The position numbers and the translations under genes were made by a program. From assembly GCA_028692975.1 (NCBI GenBank), contig JAQUWF010000015.1, positions 1 through 45,967 of the forward strand: a stretch of 45,967 nt of DNA, given 5' to 3'. The notes beneath the pieces are model-generated. The model had not been told where the DNA came from, did no database searches, and saw only the letters and a program-made list of their open reading frames with translations. This DNA is from Lachnospiraceae bacterium (GTDB lineage Bacteria; Bacillota; Clostridia; Lachnospirales; Lachnospiraceae). Each line of letters begins with the position of its first letter. Positions within the stretch are counted from its first letter, which is position 1. Of the stretch, positions 1-8,329 are shown in pieces.

Positions 1-66
1 GGTCAGATTATTGACTTGTAATATAACTTCTTCCATCTATTATCCTTTCTGCAAAATGCGTTATGG

Positions 67-402
67 CTATCTCATGAAATATATTGATAAAACAATTCCA
101 AGTGCGCCGACCCCCATAAATATAACGCCAATTCCCGCAGCCTTCTTTTGGCGTGCTATTTCTTGTTTATCATTTTCAGACATATTTACGATTGGATGGT
201 TTCTTCTTCCAATGATGTACATGAGAAAACCCGTTGTTCCCCTACCGCTGATAGAAAACAGTCCCCAAATAGTAGGGTGCTTTAAGCCTCGTGCCTTAGC
301 ATCTATGACAACCATTTTATATAGTTGATAATAGATATCTCCTGCACCCACAATAAAGATTGCAAAAAATAATACTATAACCGTTACAGTTTCCCAATTC
401 AT
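67..402 (-). CDS. small membrane protein of unknown function
   Basis: A 111-residue protein with a hydrophobic N-terminal segment (about residues 6-24) and a C-terminal one (about 90-109). Between them is a polar stretch containing a Gly-Arg-Gly motif and a basic GRRNHP segment. I do not recognise a family. It lies 16 bp downstream of the XRE regulator on the same strand, so the two are probably co-transcribed, as is common for XRE regulators paired with small membrane proteins in Firmicutes. It ends with TAG. The 66 bases to the window edge hold nothing I can name. Confidence 0.6.
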   Translation of the reverse strand: MNWETVTVIVLFFAIFIVGAGDIYYQLYKMVVIDAKARGLKHPTIWGLFSISGRGTTGFLMYIIGRRNHPIVNMSENDKQEIARQKKAAGIGVIFMGVGALGIVLSIYFMR

Positions 403-418
403 ATGTGTATCTCCTTAC

Positions 419-826
419 TCAAAATTTTTTAATCATTTGAAACAACAAAAATGAAGAGCTTATAACGGCTACGCTGAATGCTACCACAAGAAAAGCATAG
501 TTTTCAGTTTGAAACATCCCAACTAAAACAAATACAATGACAACTAAAATGTTAATAATTATCGCCGTGATAAGTTTCTGATTACTTTTTACCACATTTG
601 TACTTTCCTTCAAATGCTCTATCATTTTTTCGTCTCCCTTCAATAAAGCATCGAGACTTATGCCGTATAGATCACTCAACTTGATAATGCTGATAAGATC
701 CGGATAAGTCTTTTCATTTTCCCAATTTGAAATGGTTTGTCTGGATACATTAATTTTTTCTGCCACATTCTCTTGCGTAAGTCCAGCGGAAATTCGAGCA
801 TCCTTTAATTGCTTTCCTATGTCCAT
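419..826 (-). CDS. XRE-family regulator with C-terminal membrane segments
   Basis: A 135-residue protein. Residues about 5-60 form a Cro/C1-type helix-turn-helix with the typical core LTQENVAEKINVSRQTISNW. Residues about 83-104 and 110-130 are strongly hydrophobic and look like two transmembrane helices. This membrane-tethered XRE layout is frequent in Clostridia, where such proteins usually control a neighbouring membrane gene; the small membrane gene at 67-402 is the natural partner. An AAGGAGA ribosome binding site precedes the ATG. A promoter with an 8-bp palindrome sits about 60 bp upstream and could allow autoregulation (inference). Confidence 0.85.
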   Translation of the reverse strand: MDIGKQLKDARISAGLTQENVAEKINVSRQTISNWENEKTYPDLISIIKLSDLYGISLDALLKGDEKMIEHLKESTNVVKSNQKLITAIIINILVVIVFVLVGMFQTENYAFLVVAFSVAVISSSFLLFQMIKKF

Positions 827-883
827 GTTTTTCTCCTTCCGAGTACATCATGCCATATTGAAAGAAAAATATCTATCAAATGT

Positions 884-911
884 GTTGTACAATGGCATTT
901 TTGCTTGTCAA
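884..911 (-). promoter_or_regulatory. promoter of the XRE gene with palindromic candidate operator
   Basis: On the minus strand TTGACA (911-906) is followed after 16 bp by TACAAC (889-884). The perfect 8-bp palindrome TTGTACAA (885-892) overlaps the -10 region, where a repressor would block transcription. Binding by the XRE protein is inference. Confidence 0.5.
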
Positions 912-934
912 AATCCTTTTACATCAAATAATAC

Positions 935-980
935 AAAAGAGAAGAAACTTCAGCAATTTTTGAAATTTCTTCTCTTTTTT
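935..980. terminator. bidirectional terminator-like hairpin
   Basis: AAAAGAGAAGAAA (935-947) pairs perfectly with TTTCTTCTCTTTT (966-978) around an 18-base loop. The plus strand continues with a T run and the minus strand ends in TTTT. It lies between the XRE promoter and the 51-bp repeat array and could end a transcript of the array. Confidence 0.55.
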
Positions 981-1021
981 TAATTCAGTCTAAACCAAAC
1001 ATTCAACCTATAAATATGGTG

Positions 1022-1400
1022 TTCCGTTCCCAAAATCTCTTCACCTTTTGGCAGCAACCTACTTATTTTCCTTGCCATGCCAAAACCCCTTCACCTTTTT
1101 GGCAGCAACTTGCTTATTTAGCTTCCGCTACCAAAATCCCTTCACCTTTTTGGCAGCAACCTGCTTATTTACCTTCCGCTACCAAAATCCCTTCACCTTT
1201 TTGGCAGCAACTTGCTTATTTACCCTCCGCTACCAAAATCCCTTCACCTTTTTGGCAGCAACTTGCTTATCTTCCTTCCGCTACCAAAACCACCTTACCT
1301 TTTTGGCCAGCAACCTGTTTATTTTCCTTCCGCTGCCAAAACCACTCCTCCTTTTGGCCAGCAACCTGCGTTTATGTTCAAATTCCTGTTCCCCAAATCA
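1022..1400. repeat. tandem array of 51-bp hairpin-forming repeats (7 units plus a decayed end)
   Basis: The landmark TTGGC(C)AGCAAC recurs with an exact 51-bp step (the GGC falls at about 1050, 1101, 1152, 1203, 1254, 1305 and 1356). Each unit reads roughly CCTTCACC-TTTTTGGCAGC-spacer-GCTACCAAAA. TTTTGGCAGC and GCTACCAAAA are near-complementary, so every unit can form a hairpin. The pairing is better as RNA from the minus strand, where the one mismatch becomes G-U. The first unit keeps the stem with a different sequence (TTTTGGCA with TGCCAAAA). All three plus frames lack stops over the array, but I see no ribosome binding site. This is most of the gene-free stretch 827-1519. Confidence 0.9.
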
Positions 1401-1488
1401 CACCAAATATAACACCCAAATAAATAAATCAAAAAAAATCTTACTGCCATAAACTCCAAAGCGAACCACTTCAAAAACTACAGAAAAA

Positions 1489-1514
1489 AGCGTCCGGCTC
1501 TCATGCCGGGCGCT
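1489..1514 (-). terminator. terminator of the AraC-CorA-HdeD-carbonic anhydrase operon
   Basis: AGCGCCCGGC and GCCGGACGCT (minus strand) form a 10-bp stem with one G-U pair, followed by TTTTTT. It starts 6 bp after the carbonic anhydrase stop codon. Confidence 0.9.
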
Positions 1515-1519
1515 TTCTA

Positions 1520-2059
1520 TTATACGGAATGTAATGCTCCTGTTACGGAATCCATAACGAAACCTGAGATATTTACATCTTTTGGAATCAACGGGTGATT
1601 CCGTAATAGTTTTACCGTGTTCTCCACAGAATTTTCTACTGTGTCGAATCCGCTGAGCCATTTATGGAAATCTACGCCGCAGTATTTCATCAGATTAATG
1701 TTCTCCTCGGAGATACCGCGTTCTTTTAGATGTCCAATGACTTCGTCGGCATCTAAGTGCTGCACACCGCAGTCGGTGTGGCCGATGACCATAACATCTG
1801 TGACACCCAGTTCTACGATGGCTACTAACAGACTTCGTACTACGCTGCCGAAGGGATGGGTTACTACACCTCCGGCGTTTTTGATCAGTTTGGCGTCACC
1901 GTTTTTGAGGCCCAGCGCGGCTGGGAGCAATGCGGTCAGTCTCGTATCCATGCAGGACAGGATCGCCAGTTTCTTCTCCGGGTATTTGCTGGCCGCAAAG
2001 GGTTCGTACTCTTTGTTCTCAACAAATTTTTTATTATAGACAAGCAACTCTTCTATCAT
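1520..2059 (-). CDS. beta-class carbonic anhydrase
   Basis: A 179-residue cytoplasmic zinc enzyme that interconverts CO2 and bicarbonate. The beta-class ligands are visible: Cys36 with Asp38-x-Arg40 (CMDTR), and His94-x-x-Cys97 within GHTDCG. Length and motif spacing fit the short clostridial beta-CA subfamily. The start is an ATG preceded by GGGAGGA at 8 bases. It is the last gene of a run AraC-CorA-HdeD-CA and lies 15 bp after the HdeD-like gene. The grouping with an ion channel and an HdeD-like membrane protein suggests a role in pH or bicarbonate homeostasis (inference). Confidence 0.93.
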   Translation of the reverse strand: MIEELLVYNKKFVENKEYEPFAASKYPEKKLAILSCMDTRLTALLPAALGLKNGDAKLIKNAGGVVTHPFGSVVRSLLVAIVELGVTDVMVIGHTDCGVQHLDADEVIGHLKERGISEENINLMKYCGVDFHKWLSGFDTVENSVENTVKLLRNHPLIPKDVNISGFVMDSVTGALHSV

Positions 2060-2074
2060 TTGTATTGTCCTCCC

Positions 2075-2665
2075 TTACTGCTGTTTTTTCTTCGTCTCCA
2101 GTGTCTTTTTTTTCATGGCCTCTTTGCGTATATGCACTTCCCGCACAAATATAAACATGCTGTACAGGCTGGTAGCACCGTCCACCACAAAGAAAACCCC
2201 CACAAAGATCAACAACAAATGTATCGCTCCGAAAGGATTGCAGATCAAGATCACCCCAAGAGCGATGGATACGGCAGCCAGAATTAGTATCAGCCACCAG
2301 CGGTCGTAATCCAGTCGTTTCAAGTCAACGGCATTCTGGAGTTTGACCAGACTGCTGATAATAAGAAACAGGCCAAATACCACAGGCAGGAAGGAAATCA
2401 CCACACCCGGAAAGATCAGAACGAAAAGGCCCAGACCAACGAGAAAGATGCCGATCACCATATCGTAGCGCATCAATGCCTCGAATTTGTCACCCACAAA
2501 ATAATTGATCAGACGAATGATTCCAAAAACAATAGCCACGATACCCAGTATGGTACAGATCATTCCCTCCATAAAGGACGGCCAGATAATCAGGGCCACC
2601 CCCGCAACTATGTACACCACCGACATAATACTGTAAATCCATTTGATTTTTTTCGCTTCCTGCAT
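2075..2665 (-). CDS. HdeD-like (DUF308) multipass membrane protein
   Basis: About 196 residues with six hydrophobic segments arranged as three helical pairs, the pattern of HdeD/DUF308 membrane proteins, which in enterobacteria contribute to acid resistance. I place the start at the ATG whose codon ends at 2663 (protein begins MQEAKKIKWIYS), because AAGGAG stands 8 bases before it. The longer open frame to 2731 runs into the corA coding region and adds an unrelated basic stretch. It follows corA by 13 bp and precedes carbonic anhydrase by 15 bp, so the three are likely one transcript. Its molecular function is not known. Confidence 0.82.
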   Translation of the reverse strand: MQEAKKIKWIYSIMSVVYIVAGVALIIWPSFMEGMICTILGIVAIVFGIIRLINYFVGDKFEALMRYDMVIGIFLVGLGLFVLIFPGVVISFLPVVFGLFLIISSLVKLQNAVDLKRLDYDRWWLILILAAVSIALGVILICNPFGAIHLLLIFVGVFFVVDGATSLYSMFIFVREVHIRKEAMKKKTLETKKKQQ

Positions 2666-2678
2666 TTTCCCCGCTCCT

Positions 2679-3614
2679 TTACAGCAACTTTTTCTTTTTG
2701 AAGAACCAGATACAAACAATAACCACCACAATACTAAGAATGATCACCACCGGATATGCATAAGGCAGCGCAAGTTCCGGCATATTGCTAAAATTCATCC
2801 CATACCAGCCGACGATCAGCGTCAATGGAAGGAATATAGTAGTCACCACCGTGAACAGCTTCATGGTGTTATTCAGATTATAATCCATGGACGCCTGATA
2901 CGTATCCCGTATCTGTACGATATATTCTTTTAATTCCTGTACATTCCCGCTTAAGCGTTCCAGTTTCCTGGTAAGGAGCCGGATCACATAAAGCCCCTTC
3001 TCCTGGAAAATGTTGTTTGCATTCTCCTCCAGATCTTCGCCTATATCAATGAGCTGCTCGTAATAATTCTTCAAAACAGCCAGTTCTTTTTTCTTGTTCA
3101 GCATGATCTGATTGAAGCCATCATCGATCTGCCCACTGATCAGCTGATCTTCCAGTTCCTCCAGTTCCAGTTCCCGTTCTTCCATAATACGGTTATCCTG
3201 ACAGATCATGGACTCGAAGAATGCATAGATCATTTTTCCCACAGATGCCTTCTCAGGCGGGAAATAATGTACCGCCTTCTCAAACAGATCTCTGGTGCTT
3301 TTATCCTCATCCACGATATCCACCACAAGGAAAAAATTAGAACTGACATAAAAAGCGATCCGATCACGTCCTCCTAACAGATTATGTGGGTTAATGCGGT
3401 TGATGATACCAAAGCTGTAATCCGCAAAAACGTCCAGGGAATTCCGCATAGTAAAGGTCTGGGTGTGACATTCCCTAAGGGTAATGGGGGAAAAGGCAAA
3501 ATGCTCATTCAGACCGTGCAATTCTTCCAGAGAAATACAGGCGGCAAATAAATCGCTGTCATTTAACTCATCCAGTCCGACCTCTGTTATCTCTTCACTT
3601 ATTTTGTAGTACAT
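2679..3614 (-). CDS. corA: CorA-family magnesium/divalent cation channel
   Basis: A 311-residue protein with a long acidic and helical cytoplasmic N-terminal domain and two C-terminal transmembrane helices. The family signature YGMNF is at residues 271-275, directly after the first helix, and a MPEL loop follows as in CorA. The C terminus ends in a basic cluster (KKKK). CorA proteins form pentameric channels for Mg2+, Co2+ or Ni2+. The start ATG touches the stop of the upstream AraC gene (TAAATG), which suggests translational coupling. The metal specificity cannot be read from the sequence. Confidence 0.92.
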   Translation of the reverse strand: MYYKISEEITEVGLDELNDSDLFAACISLEELHGLNEHFAFSPITLRECHTQTFTMRNSLDVFADYSFGIINRINPHNLLGGRDRIAFYVSSNFFLVVDIVDEDKSTRDLFEKAVHYFPPEKASVGKMIYAFFESMICQDNRIMEERELELEELEDQLISGQIDDGFNQIMLNKKKELAVLKNYYEQLIDIGEDLEENANNIFQEKGLYVIRLLTRKLERLSGNVQELKEYIVQIRDTYQASMDYNLNNTMKLFTVVTTIFLPLTLIVGWYGMNFSNMPELALPYAYPVVIILSIVVVIVCIWFFKKKKLL

Positions 3615-4598
3615 TTAGATGCGTACCATCTCTTTCTTTTGATTTTCCACCCGAAAATGCCGTGGGGTCATGCCATAGCGTTCCTTGAAAATACGATGAA
3701 AATAACTGTTATTCTCATATCCTACCGCCGCAATGATATCATTTACCGGAAGATTCGTATCACAGATCAGTTCGGCCGCTTTGTTCAAACGTCTGCGCTG
3801 GAGAAGTTCCTTAAAATTATACCCTGTATTGTTTTTGATCAGCTTGCTGAGTGCGTGCATGGGCTGGTGCAGATTCAGGCACAGCTGGGTCAGTGTCGCG
3901 TTGGGATATTGCTGTTCGATATAATTCAGCGTATTCATAATGATCATATTCTCGTACTGGTTTGGCACACTGGTCTCCGCATAGGGTACTGAGTCCAACA
4001 GGTACAAAAACAGGATTCCCATGGTGGTTTGATTAATTATATCATTATTTTCCTGATTATGCACCAAAGAATAGATCATATTTTCCAGAAGATTTTGTAT
4101 CTGCAGTACATCGGCCACCTTGAAATGCAGATATTCCCCTTTTTGCTGGTTACGCCGCAGGATATTTACCAGAAAATCTGCCAGTACATTATCCGACCCG
4201 ATCATGGATGAAGCAACATCAAAAAATTCAGGTAGAACAATAAAATTAATGGCCACATCCGATTCTGCCGCAGGCAGTATCTCATGGCGGGTATACTGAT
4301 TCAGGAAAAGAAGATCCCCCTCCTGTACCACCACTTCCTTCCCACCGATGAGATTGGTGATAGCACCTTTGCATACATAAATAACCTCCACGTAATTATG
4401 GCGGTGCAGGGGGAAATGGACGAATCTGGTGTGGGTGCGCAGAGCAATAAGTCTGCCCGCCTCAAGCATCTTGCGGCTGTCCACCGTAAAATCTGTCCCT
4501 GAGGTATACAGGGTCTTTTCCACACCCTGACCGTCCTTTAAAATATGCTGTTCTTCTTCGGTTATCTCACATAATGTATGTAGCAATTCCTGGTTCAT
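3615..4598 (-). CDS. AraC-family regulator with N-terminal cupin domain
   Basis: A 327-residue regulator. The region around residues 60-110 is a cupin-type sensor barrel (HFPLHRHNYVEVIYVCKG followed by a gel-like EGDLLFL segment). The last 100 residues hold the double helix-turn-helix of the AraC family, ending in GYENNSYFHRIFKERYGMTPRHFR. Its stop codon abuts the corA start, so it is probably translated together with corA. It also lies just downstream of the RhaM gene and its terminator, so it could instead regulate the rhamnose locus. Which of the two it controls is open. AGAGGTAG precedes the ATG. Confidence 0.85.
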   Translation of the reverse strand: MNQELLHTLCEITEEEQHILKDGQGVEKTLYTSGTDFTVDSRKMLEAGRLIALRTHTRFVHFPLHRHNYVEVIYVCKGAITNLIGGKEVVVQEGDLLFLNQYTRHEILPAAESDVAINFIVLPEFFDVASSMIGSDNVLADFLVNILRRNQQKGEYLHFKVADVLQIQNLLENMIYSLVHNQENNDIINQTTMGILFLYLLDSVPYAETSVPNQYENMIIMNTLNYIEQQYPNATLTQLCLNLHQPMHALSKLIKNNTGYNFKELLQRRRLNKAAELICDTNLPVNDIIAAVGYENNSYFHRIFKERYGMTPRHFRVENQKKEMVRI

Positions 4599-4646
4599 GT
4601 TCTACCTCTGATTTTCAAAAAGATCCTGCATAATAAAACCCCCTCA

Positions 4647-4687
4647 TTTCGCAGGGAATAACAGTCTTATCTGTCATTCCCGCGAAA
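4647..4687 (-). terminator. terminator after rhaM
   Basis: TTTCGCGGGAATGACAG and CTGTTATTCCCTGCGAAA (minus strand) form a long stem with two small bulges and a 6-base loop, 12 bp after the rhaM stop. A T-rich stretch follows about 8 bases later. Confidence 0.7.
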
Positions 4688-4699
4688 CAGGGAGCTGTT

Positions 4700-5011
4700 T
4701 TAATCTAAATGGAACATAGGTTTTAGATCTATGCTGACCGGGCTGTTATCTGGATTGGTCTCCATGACTGGTGCCATAAAATCCCACCACTTGCGGTTGA
4801 TGGCCGTATCAGCACCCTTCGCCCATTTTTCTTCATCCTCAATCTCAATATAGCCAAAGAGAATATCGGTTTCTTTATCCCAGAAAATAGAATAATTCTT
4901 TCCGCCGTACTCATGGATCATGTCCTTCATCTCCGGCCACAATTCATTATGACGTTTCTCATATTCGTCCTGCATGCCTGCATACAGTTTCATTTTGAAT
5001 CCTTTGATCAT
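4700..5011 (-). CDS. rhaM: L-rhamnose mutarotase
   Basis: A 103-residue protein that interconverts the alpha and beta anomers of L-rhamnose, which helps feed the isomerase. Length and sequence follow E. coli RhaM: Tyr10, the catalytic-type His21 in RHNELWPEM, the WW pair near residue 75, and a C-terminal NPDNSPVS segment that matches E. coli exactly. It is the last gene of the transporter run and lies behind a hairpin that should reduce read-through. It is the best evidence that the 5-10 kb transporter carries rhamnose. FucU-type mutarotases have a different fold, and one is present separately at 34,932. Confidence 0.9.
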   Translation of the reverse strand: MIKGFKMKLYAGMQDEYEKRHNELWPEMKDMIHEYGGKNYSIFWDKETDILFGYIEIEDEEKWAKGADTAINRKWWDFMAPVMETNPDNSPVSIDLKPMFHLD

Positions 5012-5060
5012 AGTCTTGTCCTCCGATTCTACACTGAAAATCCTCTTAGTTATAAGATAA

Positions 5061-5086
5061 GGGATTGCTAACGAATTAGCAACCCC
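5061..5086 (-). terminator. attenuating hairpin between binding protein and rhaM
   Basis: GGGGTTGCTAA and TTAGCAATCCC (minus strand) form an 11-bp stem with a 4-base loop. The downstream T tract is interrupted (TTATCTTAT), so part of the transcripts may continue into rhaM. Confidence 0.7.
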
Positions 5087-5116
5087 TTTTTCTCATTTAC
5101 ATCTCATAAGTAGTTT

Positions 5117-6265
5117 TTAGTATACGTCTTTCCACTCAGCGATGTTAGAAGGATCGAATTTGAACGGAGCGCCCAAAATGATTTCTGATCCGCCATCACC
5201 TGCATCGGTAAGTGTGTATGGGCTGTTTGCCATATCTCCAGCTTCGAAGGTATCACCAACAGCGCCGGTGATGTCACCCTGTACCAGTGCCATAGCAGTG
5301 TAAGCGCCTAAGTTACCAAGTTCGATTGGATTCCACAGGAACATATATGGGCAAGAATGAGCATCATCATCACCGATATATTCAGCCATTTCTGAAGGAA
5401 GTCCAAGACCTGTTAATTTAACAGTAGATTTCTGGTCCTGCAGAACCTTAGCAGCTGCAGAGATACCTACAGTTGTAGGAGCACAGATAACTTTCAGTTC
5501 CGGATACTTAGACAGTAAAGCCTGTGTCTGGTCTGTAGATTTCTGTGGTTCGTCATCACCATAAGCAACTTCAACGAGTTCCAGATCTTTGTACTTGTCT
5601 TCTGTCATGATAGATTTCATAGCATCGATCCAGGCATTCTGGTTTGTAGCCTGAGAAGTAGCAGAAAGAACTGCCCACTGTCCTGAACCACCAGTGATAT
5701 CGTATACAGCGTCCATAAGAGCCTGTCCGATTTCCTGTGTACCAGCCTGATTTACAAATGTAGAACGGCTGTCTTTGTTAACCTTTGAATCCAGACAGCT
5801 GACTTTGATACCAGCGTCCATAGCTTCCTGCAGCGCTGACTGCAGTGCATTTTCGTCGTTTGCAGCGATACTGATACTGTCAACGCCCTGAGAGATCAGA
5901 GACTGGATAACAGATACCTGAGCGTCTGCTGTAGCAGCTTCCGGCTCTTTTATGATGCATGTGCCGCCGTTTGCCTCGATAATCTGCTGGAAGCCTTCTG
6001 CTTCTTTCTGATTATAAGGATTTCCTGCAGATTTTACAACGATTGCGAAAGTTTTACCAGCGATACCATCTGCTGATGCAGTATCATCTGTTTTCTCGTC
6101 TGCTTTCTTTTCTGTTGTTTCCTCTTTTGCCGGAGCTTCTGTAGTCTCTTCTGTTGTCTCCTCTTTTGCGGTGTCAGTTTTTGTTTCGGTTGAAGAACCA
6201 CATCCAACAAGCAGGCCTGCCGTCATGGTCAGTGCCAAAAGGACACTTAATACTTTTTTCTTCAT
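5117..6265 (-). CDS. sugar ABC transporter substrate-binding lipoprotein (rhamnose type)
   Basis: A 382-residue exported lipoprotein. Residues 1-22 are a type II signal peptide with lipobox LVGC (Cys22), followed by a long Thr/Glu/Lys-rich linker to about residue 65. The rest is a Peripla_BP_4-type sugar-binding domain (KSAGNPYNQKEAEGF, AANDENALQSALQEAM). It follows the two permeases and ATPase of the same operon. The family includes the rhamnose- and autoinducer-2-binding proteins; adjacency to rhaM favours rhamnose. The gap of 73 bp to the permease has no strong terminator. Confidence 0.88.
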   Translation of the reverse strand: MKKKVLSVLLALTMTAGLLVGCGSSTETKTDTAKEETTEETTEAPAKEETTEKKADEKTDDTASADGIAGKTFAIVVKSAGNPYNQKEAEGFQQIIEANGGTCIIKEPEAATADAQVSVIQSLISQGVDSISIAANDENALQSALQEAMDAGIKVSCLDSKVNKDSRSTFVNQAGTQEIGQALMDAVYDITGGSGQWAVLSATSQATNQNAWIDAMKSIMTEDKYKDLELVEVAYGDDEPQKSTDQTQALLSKYPELKVICAPTTVGISAAAKVLQDQKSTVKLTGLGLPSEMAEYIGDDDAHSCPYMFLWNPIELGNLGAYTAMALVQGDITGAVGDTFEAGDMANSPYTLTDAGDGGSEIILGAPFKFDPSNIAEWKDVY

Positions 6266-6338
6266 AAAACTTATCCTCCTTTACCCTTTCTAGGTTTTAT
6301 ACTCAACACCTTGCGGTGTAGGTAACATGTTTTACTGC

Positions 6339-7346
6339 TTATGCAGATTTCATTTTTCTCTTTGCCTGAATGGCATTGTTGATACCAGGGATCAATACGG
6401 CGATAATCAGTAATGCGCCGATGATAACCAGGATCAGCTGGGGGTTCAGATTGATCTGGCCCAGTGCGATACGTAACAGCACGATGATAAATGCTGAGAT
6501 AATGCCGCCCACCAGATTTCCTTTACCGCCTGTGGTCGCGATGCCGCCGAATACTGCCATGGCGATAACGTCCATCTCAAAGCCCTGGCCGGTGGTGGTG
6601 TTTGCTCCAAACAATGCGGAGGTCAGAAACAGTGCGCACAGACCAGCCAGCAGTCCGGTAACCGTAAATACGATCAGACGAACCTTCTGAACTTTCACAC
6701 CTGCATAATATGCTGCGGTGCTGTTGCTGCCGATGGCATATAATTTACGTCCGAATGTTGTCTTTGCAAGAATTACCGTAAAGATAACTGCTGCAATCAC
6801 TACCAGGAAGAATACCAGCGGAACTGGTCCGATCTTCATAGCCAGTGCATTGAACCCGGATGTATCTTTCAAGGAAACAGATCCACCGCTTCCAAGAAGA
6901 ATCTCTGCAATGCCTCGGAAAATAATCTGTGTTGCCAGTGTAACGATCATGGCCGGAAGTTCTGTGAATCTGGTAAGGATAATACCATTGATAAATCCAC
7001 ATGCGGTACCAACCAGTAAACATACGGCAATAACCAGTACCATGGGCAGCCCTGCATTGCTTGCCACGCAGGCCAGTGTTGCACTCAGGCAGACAATGGA
7101 GCCGACAGAAATATCAATATCTCCAAGTACCAGGATATAAGCCATACCAAACAGCATGAATATCTCAGCCAGGTATTTCGGCATCTCACGCAGGATGTTG
7201 GTAATATTATAACTGGGTGAAATAATCATATTAAAAATATTGAGAGCGATGAAAAGAACAACAAGAGCACCTTCCCAACTGAAAATCATTTTTTTCGCAC
7301 TGTTCTGAGGAACAGCCTGTATTGTACGTCCGGATTTTCCTGCCAT
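6339..7346 (-). CDS. CUT2 sugar ABC transporter permease (second of pair)
   Basis: A 335-residue inner-membrane permease of the BPD_transp_2 class with about nine to ten hydrophobic helices. It carries the conserved DISVGSIVCL segment and the GGIATTGGKGNLVGG loop, the equivalent of the coupling region in RbsC-type permeases. It starts 2 bp after the stop of the preceding permease, so it is translated with it. The two permeases differ enough to form a heterodimer, as in RhaP/RhaQ or LsrC/LsrD. Confidence 0.88.
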   Translation of the reverse strand: MAGKSGRTIQAVPQNSAKKMIFSWEGALVVLFIALNIFNMIISPSYNITNILREMPKYLAEIFMLFGMAYILVLGDIDISVGSIVCLSATLACVASNAGLPMVLVIAVCLLVGTACGFINGIILTRFTELPAMIVTLATQIIFRGIAEILLGSGGSVSLKDTSGFNALAMKIGPVPLVFFLVVIAAVIFTVILAKTTFGRKLYAIGSNSTAAYYAGVKVQKVRLIVFTVTGLLAGLCALFLTSALFGANTTTGQGFEMDVIAMAVFGGIATTGGKGNLVGGIISAFIIVLLRIALGQINLNPQLILVIIGALLIIAVLIPGINNAIQAKRKMKSA

Positions 7347-7348
7347 GA

Positions 7349-8329
7349 TTACATCTCCCTTCTTTCCAGATTCTGCTTATCCATAACACGCTGTGTGATA
7401 ACATTGAGTAATACAACAGCCAGGATAATAACACCCTTAACGGTATTTTGTGCAATGGAATCAATTCCGACTAACGGAAGTGCCTTTGCGATAATAGCCA
7501 TGATCAGAGCACCGAAAAATGTACCGACTACGGTACCACGTCCACCGCTCATGCTTACACCGCCGATAACGCAGGCAGCGATAACATCCATCTCTTTGCC
7601 GTACTGCATGTTCGGCTGTGCAGATGCATAGATTGCAACAGACAGCGCGCCGCAGATACCAGCCAACAGGCCCATGATAGCATAAGCACTTGTGAGGATG
7701 CGGTCTACGTTGATGCCGGAGATCCTTGCTGCCTCAGCGTTACTGCCGACAGCATAAATCTTGCGGCCGAACTTGCTCCATTTCATCATAACAAAGAAAA
7801 TCATGTAAACCAAAACCAGTAAAACGTAAGGTCCGATAGAACCGTCTTTACCGAAATCAGAGAATCCGGCAACATCTTCGCCGCTGGCCCATGCACTGTT
7901 ACTCATTACATAAGCAAGCCCACGCCAGATGTACATAAAGCCCATGGTACAGATAATCGGTGTAACCTTACCTTTTGAAATAATCAGACCGTTTAGTCCT
8001 CCGGCTACCAGACCGATGGCTGCTGCGATGAGAAACAGCAAAAATGTATTATGTAAGATATCGTATTTCAACAGCATACCTACGGACATTCCGGAGAAAG
8101 CCAGTATGGAGGTAATGGAAATATCAATACCGCCTGTCAGCAGGATGCATAACATACCCAGAGCCATGATCATGGTCAGCGCATTGTTACGGAAGATCTG
8201 CCCGATGTTGGTCGGTGACAGGAACGTTGGATTCAGTATTTCTACGATAATACAGAGTACGATCAATACGATAACAAGGGAAGCCTCACGGGAACCGGTT
8301 ATTTTTTTCCAAACAGATTTCTTTTCCAT
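7349..8329 (-). CDS. CUT2 sugar ABC transporter permease (first of pair)
   Basis: A 326-residue membrane protein of the RbsC/RhaP type, with the landmark GGIDISITSILAFSG and the cytoplasmic loop GGVSMSGGRGTVVG. Its start codon overlaps the stop of the ATPase gene by one base (TAATG), a classic sign of translational coupling. With the next permease it should form the membrane channel for the sugar delivered by the lipoprotein at 5117-6265. Confidence 0.88.
   Translation of the reverse strand: MEKKSVWKKITGSREASLVIVLIVLCIIVEILNPTFLSPTNIGQIFRNNALTMIMALGMLCILLTGGIDISITSILAFSGMSVGMLLKYDILHNTFLLFLIAAAIGLVAGGLNGLIISKGKVTPIICTMGFMYIWRGLAYVMSNSAWASGEDVAGFSDFGKDGSIGPYVLLVLVYMIFFVMMKWSKFGRKIYAVGSNAEAARISGINVDRILTSAYAIMGLLAGICGALSVAIYASAQPNMQYGKEMDVIAACVIGGVSMSGGRGTVVGTFFGALIMAIIAKALPLVGIDSIAQNTVKGVIILAVVLLNVITQRVMDKQNLERREM

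Noticed and set aside
1022..1400. CRISPR array
   Set aside because: The units are contiguous and vary gradually; there are no unique spacers between conserved repeats and no cas genes nearby.
1016..1452. Plus-strand frames with 17-residue repeats over the 51-bp array
   Set aside because: All three plus frames are open only because the repeat unit lacks stop trinucleotides; there is no ribosome binding site and the hairpin conservation explains the constraint better than a protein does.
2666..2731. Longer N-terminus for the HdeD-like protein
   Set aside because: It overlaps the end of corA and adds an unrelated basic segment, whereas the internal ATG has a well-placed AAGGAG.
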